Shown here in pieces: positions 61,001 to 64,000 of a DNA stretch of 64,000 nucleotides. Made by a program: the position numbers and the translations under genes. The notes below the pieces were generated by a model, which saw only the letters and a list, made by a program, of their open reading frames with translations, was not told the DNA's origin and ran no database searches. This stretch comes from Oscillospiraceae bacterium (lineage in GTDB: Bacteria > Bacillota > Clostridia > Oscillospirales > Ruminococcaceae): the NCBI GenBank assembly GCA_017466885.1, contig JAFTTH010000002.1, forward strand, positions 248,001 through 312,000, written 5' to 3'. Every line of letters begins with the position of its first letter. Within the stretch, counting starts at the first letter, position 1.

Positions 61001-63288
61001 TAAGGCCATCCGTACTCACTTACCATCTCATCGGAAGAAGGAGTGTCAAGAGACATCACAGCCATTTCGGGAACGAGACCGCCATCCCAATCATCATCGG
61101 GATTACCCCAATAGATATAGCCGTCCACCTTGAATACATCAGCACGCCATTTCTTGAGGATATTTTCAACAGATGCACCTGTTACGGTGTTCCATGCGAT
61201 ATCCACTTTCTGCTCGGCAGGGACAACATATCTTGTCGGGGTGCGTTCCTCTTTCAGTACATAGTTCGAACCGATGAGGATGTTATCAAAGATTGCCACG
61301 CCGTTTGCATCGGTGTATGCGGTTTCATCAACCTTGATTCCCGAATCAGAAGTACCGGTAAGGCGGAATCTCATATCCTCTACGAAGCCATCTTCGGAGG
61401 TCTTCTGCACACGGAGAGAGCCACGCTTGAGTTCGTTATAGAAGTAATTGTGGGTTACCTCGTTCCATGCGATAGATACCGACTGAGTTGCAGGGGTGAT
61501 ATAATACGCCTTGGTGTCTACCTCAGTCACTGTATAGCTGGAGTGACCGGTGATGAGGATATCTTCGAATCGGGCAATGCCGTTTTTATCGGTAGTTGCC
61601 GTCATATCAATCTTCTCACCGCTAAGTGAAGTTCCGGTCAAGCGGAACTTAACGCCTTCAACCATACCGTCTTCGGAGTCCTTGGTGATTTCGAGGTCAC
61701 CGCGCTTTAGTTTGTTATAAACGGATGCTTCGGTCACCTTATTCCACTCAACAGCCACAGACTGAGAAGCAGGAACTTCGTATCGTGCTTCTACATTCAC
61801 CTCAGACAAGGTGTATTTCACATTGCCACTGATGAGGACATCAGAGAAGGTTGCGATACCTTTTGCATTGGTAACTGCGAACTGCTCAATGGTTTCGCCA
61901 CTGAGGGAGGTTCCGGTGAGCTTGAACTGTACACCTTCTACGAGACCGTCTTCAGAGGTTTTGGTCACCTTGAGGTCGCCACGTTTGAGGGTGTTGGAGA
62001 AGTTCACCGTTGCAGTCTGACCGCTTACGATGGTTACGCTCTGACTGGACTGAGGTTCGTATTTGTCGATTACTTTCTCGGTCACAGTATAGGTGCCGGG
62101 TTTAAGATCCTTAACGGTGATCTGACCGCCGTTTGCAGTCGTGACCGTCTTATTGACACCATTACCTGTGATAGTAAAGTCGATACCATCAACCTTGCCG
62201 TCCTCACTGGTCTTTACGATCTTGCAGTTGCCGGGGATTAACTCGTTCACTGCATTGATGGTAATCGTACCGTTAGGCGAACTGCTGTTAAGGGTTACCG
62301 TCCAAGAGGAAGTGCCGTAGGCTCTGTAGTTGGTCGGGAATTTGGATTCCACTACGGTGTATGTCGCATAAGGAAGAGTTGCTTCGGCATAACCTTTGGA
62401 ATCTGTGGGGCCAATTACATAGCTCTTTCCGGTTGCGCTGTCGGTTGCGGTAAAGGTTGCACCTGCCAAAGCCTTGCCATCGGTGTCCTTTTTGTAGACC
62501 TCGATAGTACCGTCATCCTCAAAAAATTCGGGAGGCAAATGGTAATAGGCGTTAGGATAGGAAGACTTATCGCCAGCCTGACTCATCCAAGCAACAGGCA
62601 TAATTTCGGGGCCTCTGTCGTTACCGACATGAATGAGGAAGTCTGTTCCTTTATAGGTTCCCGAATATACTGCGATATGGGTGTGGGAGTTCTCGGCAGT
62701 GCCAAAGATAATAAGGTCGCCGGGAGCGAGCTTGCTTCGGTCAACATTCGAGGAACTTGTTCCGATCTTCTCAACCTTACCTTCATTGGCAAGTTTGTTG
62801 AGAGCCGTCTGCCAAGTTACAACCGCCTGAGAGTTCATGCCGGTCGCATTGATAGCATCGAGAATAAACTGTGTATTCGCGCCTTCAATATTGGGCAGAT
62901 AGTTGCACACAAAGTAGGTCACGAAGGATGCACAGCACAAGCCATACTGCTCGAATCTTGCAATGTTAGGAGCGAGACCGGTTACTGTCGAACTGTCAGC
63001 AACGGTTTCTTTACCCGATGTGCTTGTGCCGTAGGAAATATCCGAAAGCACATCAGCAGGAGTTCTCGAACCGTAGCTGCCGGACTGATAGAGAGTGCCG
63101 TTATCTTTCTGCTTCTGCACGTCATATCCGGTATATTCCAACGCTCTAAGGATAGCGTGGTCAGCCATATTGTCGGGCAGGTCAGATGCAACAGCGGCGA
63201 ATGCGTTCATGGGGAATGCTGCAATTACCATAATCACGGCGAGGAGCATTGCCGTGATTCTCGACCAATTCTTACTGATAGATTTCAT
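58027..63288 (-). CDS. Giant CnaB-repeat surface adhesin with NlpC/P60-like head
   Basis: About 1,753 residues from the ATG at 63288 (AAAGGA 8 nt upstream). Signal peptide (ITAMLLAVIMVIAAFPMNAF, cleaved near AFA-AV), then an NlpC/P60 or CHAP-like domain (LCCASFVTYFVCNYLPNIEG; DLIIFGTAENSHTHIAVYSG, with Cys and His), then about 14 CnaB/SpaA repeats. Each repeat has an N-terminal Lys strand and a C-terminal (Y/F)xxxE-type Glu for isopeptide bonds (YTVTEKVIDKYEP, YTLSEVNVEARYEV). C terminus: SPQTGDNSNLGFWIG sorting signal, transmembrane helix and KRKKEDEDE tail. Probably the conjugative or host-attachment adhesin anchored by the sortase at 54054. Confidence 0.9.
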   Translation of the reverse strand: MKSISKNWSRITAMLLAVIMVIAAFPMNAFAAVASDLPDNMADHAILRALEYTGYDVQKQKDNGTLYQSGSYGSRTPADVLSDISYGTSTSGKETVADSSTVTGLAPNIARFEQYGLCCASFVTYFVCNYLPNIEGANTQFILDAINATGMNSQAVVTWQTALNKLANEGKVEKIGTSSSNVDRSKLAPGDLIIFGTAENSHTHIAVYSGTYKGTDFLIHVGNDRGPEIMPVAWMSQAGDKSSYPNAYYHLPPEFFEDDGTIEVYKKDTDGKALAGATFTATDSATGKSYVIGPTDSKGYAEATLPYATYTVVESKFPTNYRAYGTSSWTVTLNSSSPNGTITINAVNELIPGNCKIVKTSEDGKVDGIDFTITGNGVNKTVTTANGGQITVKDLKPGTYTVTEKVIDKYEPQSSQSVTIVSGQTATVNFSNTLKRGDLKVTKTSEDGLVEGVQFKLTGTSLSGETIEQFAVTNAKGIATFSDVLISGNVKYTLSEVNVEARYEVPASQSVAVEWNKVTEASVYNKLKRGDLEITKDSEDGMVEGVKFRLTGTSLSGEKIDMTATTDKNGIARFEDILITGHSSYTVTEVDTKAYYITPATQSVSIAWNEVTHNYFYNELKRGSLRVQKTSEDGFVEDMRFRLTGTSDSGIKVDETAYTDANGVAIFDNILIGSNYVLKEERTPTRYVVPAEQKVDIAWNTVTGASVENILKKWRADVFKVDGYIYWGNPDDDWDGGLVPEMAVMSLDTPSSDEMVSEYGWPYGETQGDATLEGAVYGVYKNGDLVDTYTTDKNGWFITKYYPCGDNNEWTIREISASEGYLLDPTVYYVDAYPGNYSVELNTEYIDVYEAIIRGKISIIKHADDGSTQIEHPEENAVFEVFLKSAGSYENARETERALLVTDEYGYAETPDWLPYGVYTVKQTKGLEGKELMPAFDVRINEDGKTYRYLINNATFEAEIEIVKKDAETGKVIPASGIGFKVRNTDTGEYVVQHINYPTPMDIEIYYTDASGKLMLPYALPYGNYEIIEQNTCFGYVLDSTPVAFKVDGSTDLVTVVKSNYAQKGTITISKFGEVFSSVVEKEGIYQPVYESKGLEGAVYEVIAVEDVITLDGTTRYTKGQVVATITTGKDGKATTEPLYLGKYEIREIKAPYGMVLNTEPVSVELVYAGEHVEITETSASFTNERQKMVIDLKKTMENDEIFGIGMNGEITNVQFGMYAAEDMTAVDGKVIPKDALIETAYCDKDGNIVFATDLPVGAKVYVKEIHTDCHYVLNDESFKVDFDYAGQETETVRDTVNGGEAIENEILRGDIVGKKIDEDGFTICGALFGLFRADETEFTDETAILTCESNEIGIFYFENVPYGKWIVREIKAAPAFVLNETNYEVTIDEDGETVEIEVENKFITGSVQTIKVDKDYPENTLAGAVFEIYVDVDNNKEFDKEIDLLVGEMIEGENGVHTYEKLRYNGYFLHEKSAPEGFLKDDGYYYFEIRVNGEVVTVENEAGIGFTNQVIKGNVELTKVDAEKTDTKLGGAVFKIYADTNANGEYDAEDKFVTELTDNEGVYRAEGLRYGGYFCVEESAPVGFVADTKAYYFEIRTDGETIVIANTEDGLFTNKPITGELEIIKTDIADGKPLANVGFRIKDADGNTVIEGFTDENGIAKFTLRYGKYTYTEFKCLDGYYANTEEYPFEIKEDGQIIKAEMTNEKIPVPDSPQTGDNSNLGFWIGLAAVALGGLVATVIIGFKRKKEDEDE

Positions 63289-63372
63289 TAAAATCATCCT
63301 TTCATAGATTGAAATAAAAAAATAGGTGGAGCCTGATGCTTGTGCATCAAACTCCACCTTGCTTGTTACGGT

Positions 63373-64000
63373 TTATCCACCGTAGTTTTCTTTGCTCATG
63401 CAGATGCAGATATACCATAGACCGTCAGCTTCATTGTAGGTTGCGCCGACTGCCATATAACTGTACTTTGAGTCGCCCACATATCGCCAGTGGTTTGTAC
63501 TGTTCTTGAATCCTATTGCGATTCTTTCAGCGATTTCATCCGCAGTGCCACCCCAGCCACCTTTGGCGATGGCCTCTCGGTTATATCCTTCGTAGTAGTT
63601 ATCACTTTCGGGATGTCCATATTCCGTCAGATCGACATACTTGCCGTACTTGAGTTCGGCGCATACCTCTCTGATGTCGGTGTGTGCGAAGTTAGTGGTT
63701 AACTGCTTTGCTCGGTATCTCGCCACGTTGGTGAGTCCGGTCAGTACAGTGGTTTGTGTATCTCCTTGAGCAATGCGATACTGATTGACATACTTTACAA
63801 CCGCTTGTTCCACCTCGGCAACACTCGGTCTTACATAGGGTGTTTCCGTCACCGCAGGTTCTGTTGTTGCGGTAGTTTCCTTGACCGTTTCTTCCTTCGG
63901 CTTCTGTTCGGTTTGCGTTTCTGTCGGTTTCGGTTGAGGCTTTGTTTCCTCGACCTTTTGAGTAGGCGGTTCTGCCTTTTCAGTTGTTTCTTTTTCTGCC
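63373..64000 (-). CDS. CAP/SCP-domain extracellular protein (cut by right edge)
   Basis: At least 209 residues, open beyond the right edge. Visible: a Thr/Glu/Lys/Pro-rich linker (KETTEKAEPPTQKVEETKPQ), then a CAP/SCP (PR-1) domain: VEQAVVKYVNQYRIAQGDTQ, VARYRAKQLTTNFAHTDIRE, ERIAIGFKNSTNHWRYVGDS, SYMAVGATYNEADGLWYICI. The CAP core has the usual NxxR...AxxxAxxL...HxxxR...xGxxxxx...WYxxxxF order. The His in FAHTDIRE and NHWRYV fits. Stop at 63373. Probably a secreted or wall-linked companion of the adhesin; 85 nt separate them. Confidence 0.82.
   Translation of the reverse strand, partial: AEKETTEKAEPPTQKVEETKPQPKPTETQTEQKPKEETVKETTATTEPAVTETPYVRPSVAEVEQAVVKYVNQYRIAQGDTQTTVLTGLTNVARYRAKQLTTNFAHTDIREVCAELKYGKYVDLTEYGHPESDNYYEGYNREAIAKGGWGGTADEIAERIAIGFKNSTNHWRYVGDSKYSYMAVGATYNEADGLWYICICMSKENYGG

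Noticed and set aside
58876..61629. A 917-codon plus-strand frame antisense to the CnaB adhesin
   Set aside because: It mirrors the repeat structure of the adhesin on the other strand, has no ribosome site and no recognisable fold; codon bias of the minus-strand gene creates it.

Overview
This window looks like an integrative and conjugative element (ICE) from a low-GC Firmicute, most likely a gut Clostridia (Oscillospirales/Lachnospirales type). The clues are strong AGGAGG ribosome sites, sigma-A promoters, a Gram-positive conjugation gene set (PrgI-, DUF6045-, DUF3852-, DUF6103- and DUF4313-like proteins, class B sortase), a CnaB adhesin with an SPQTG sorting signal and a Spo0A C-terminal-like protein. 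Family names come from recognising sequence motifs; no database search was run. Almost every gene is on the minus strand, so transcription runs right to left.

Layout: (a) 1-3206, three tandem large serine recombinase genes (integration module) and a small SHOCT-like gene. (b) 3218-7881, regulation: a DinG-type helicase, a roughly 470-nt hairpin-rich untranslated region, a sigma region-4 protein with a 19-codon upstream ORF, a zinc ribbon and a LexA-like repressor with a LexA box in its promoter. (c) 7934-14865, a WYL regulator, an ECF sigma/anti-sigma/lipoprotein/membrane-protein operon and small hypotheticals. (d) 14991-17827, an operon with a WYL regulator, an HhH-GPD-like protein and two tandem CX5R phosphatase-like proteins, one lacking the catalytic cysteine. 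(e) 18406-19909, an array of about 14 degenerate CTATA units ahead of two zinc-ribbon proteins and two small proteins. (f) 19908-25426, a small gene behind a terminator/antiterminator leader, and an eight-gene operon including an exonuclease fused to three Ada-like cysteine motifs. (g) 25435-29464, McrBC. (h) 29569-39127, a type I restriction-modification system with an hsdS shufflon, a tyrosine recombinase and an autoregulated XRE controller. (i) 39190-41398, a nuclease lipoprotein operon and a divergent XRE regulator. (j) 41499-64000, the conjugation module: VirD4, TOPRIM protein, relaxase, RHH accessory protein, candidate oriT, accessory DUF proteins, lytic enzyme, VirB4, sortase, PrgI, VirB6-like, VirB2-like, giant CnaB adhesin and a CAP-domain protein cut by the right edge.

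The recombinases, relaxosome and type IV secretion genes move the element. The cargo in (d)-(i) reads as a defence island. The most striking regulatory link is a 16-bp element (GTCC-N8-GGAC, one copy degenerate) placed exactly 11 bp upstream of the -10 box of three separate promoters: the eight-gene operon, mcrBC and the nuclease operon. This suggests a defence regulon inside the element. The eight-gene operon and the WYL/HhH/phosphatase operon are the best candidates for undescribed systems.
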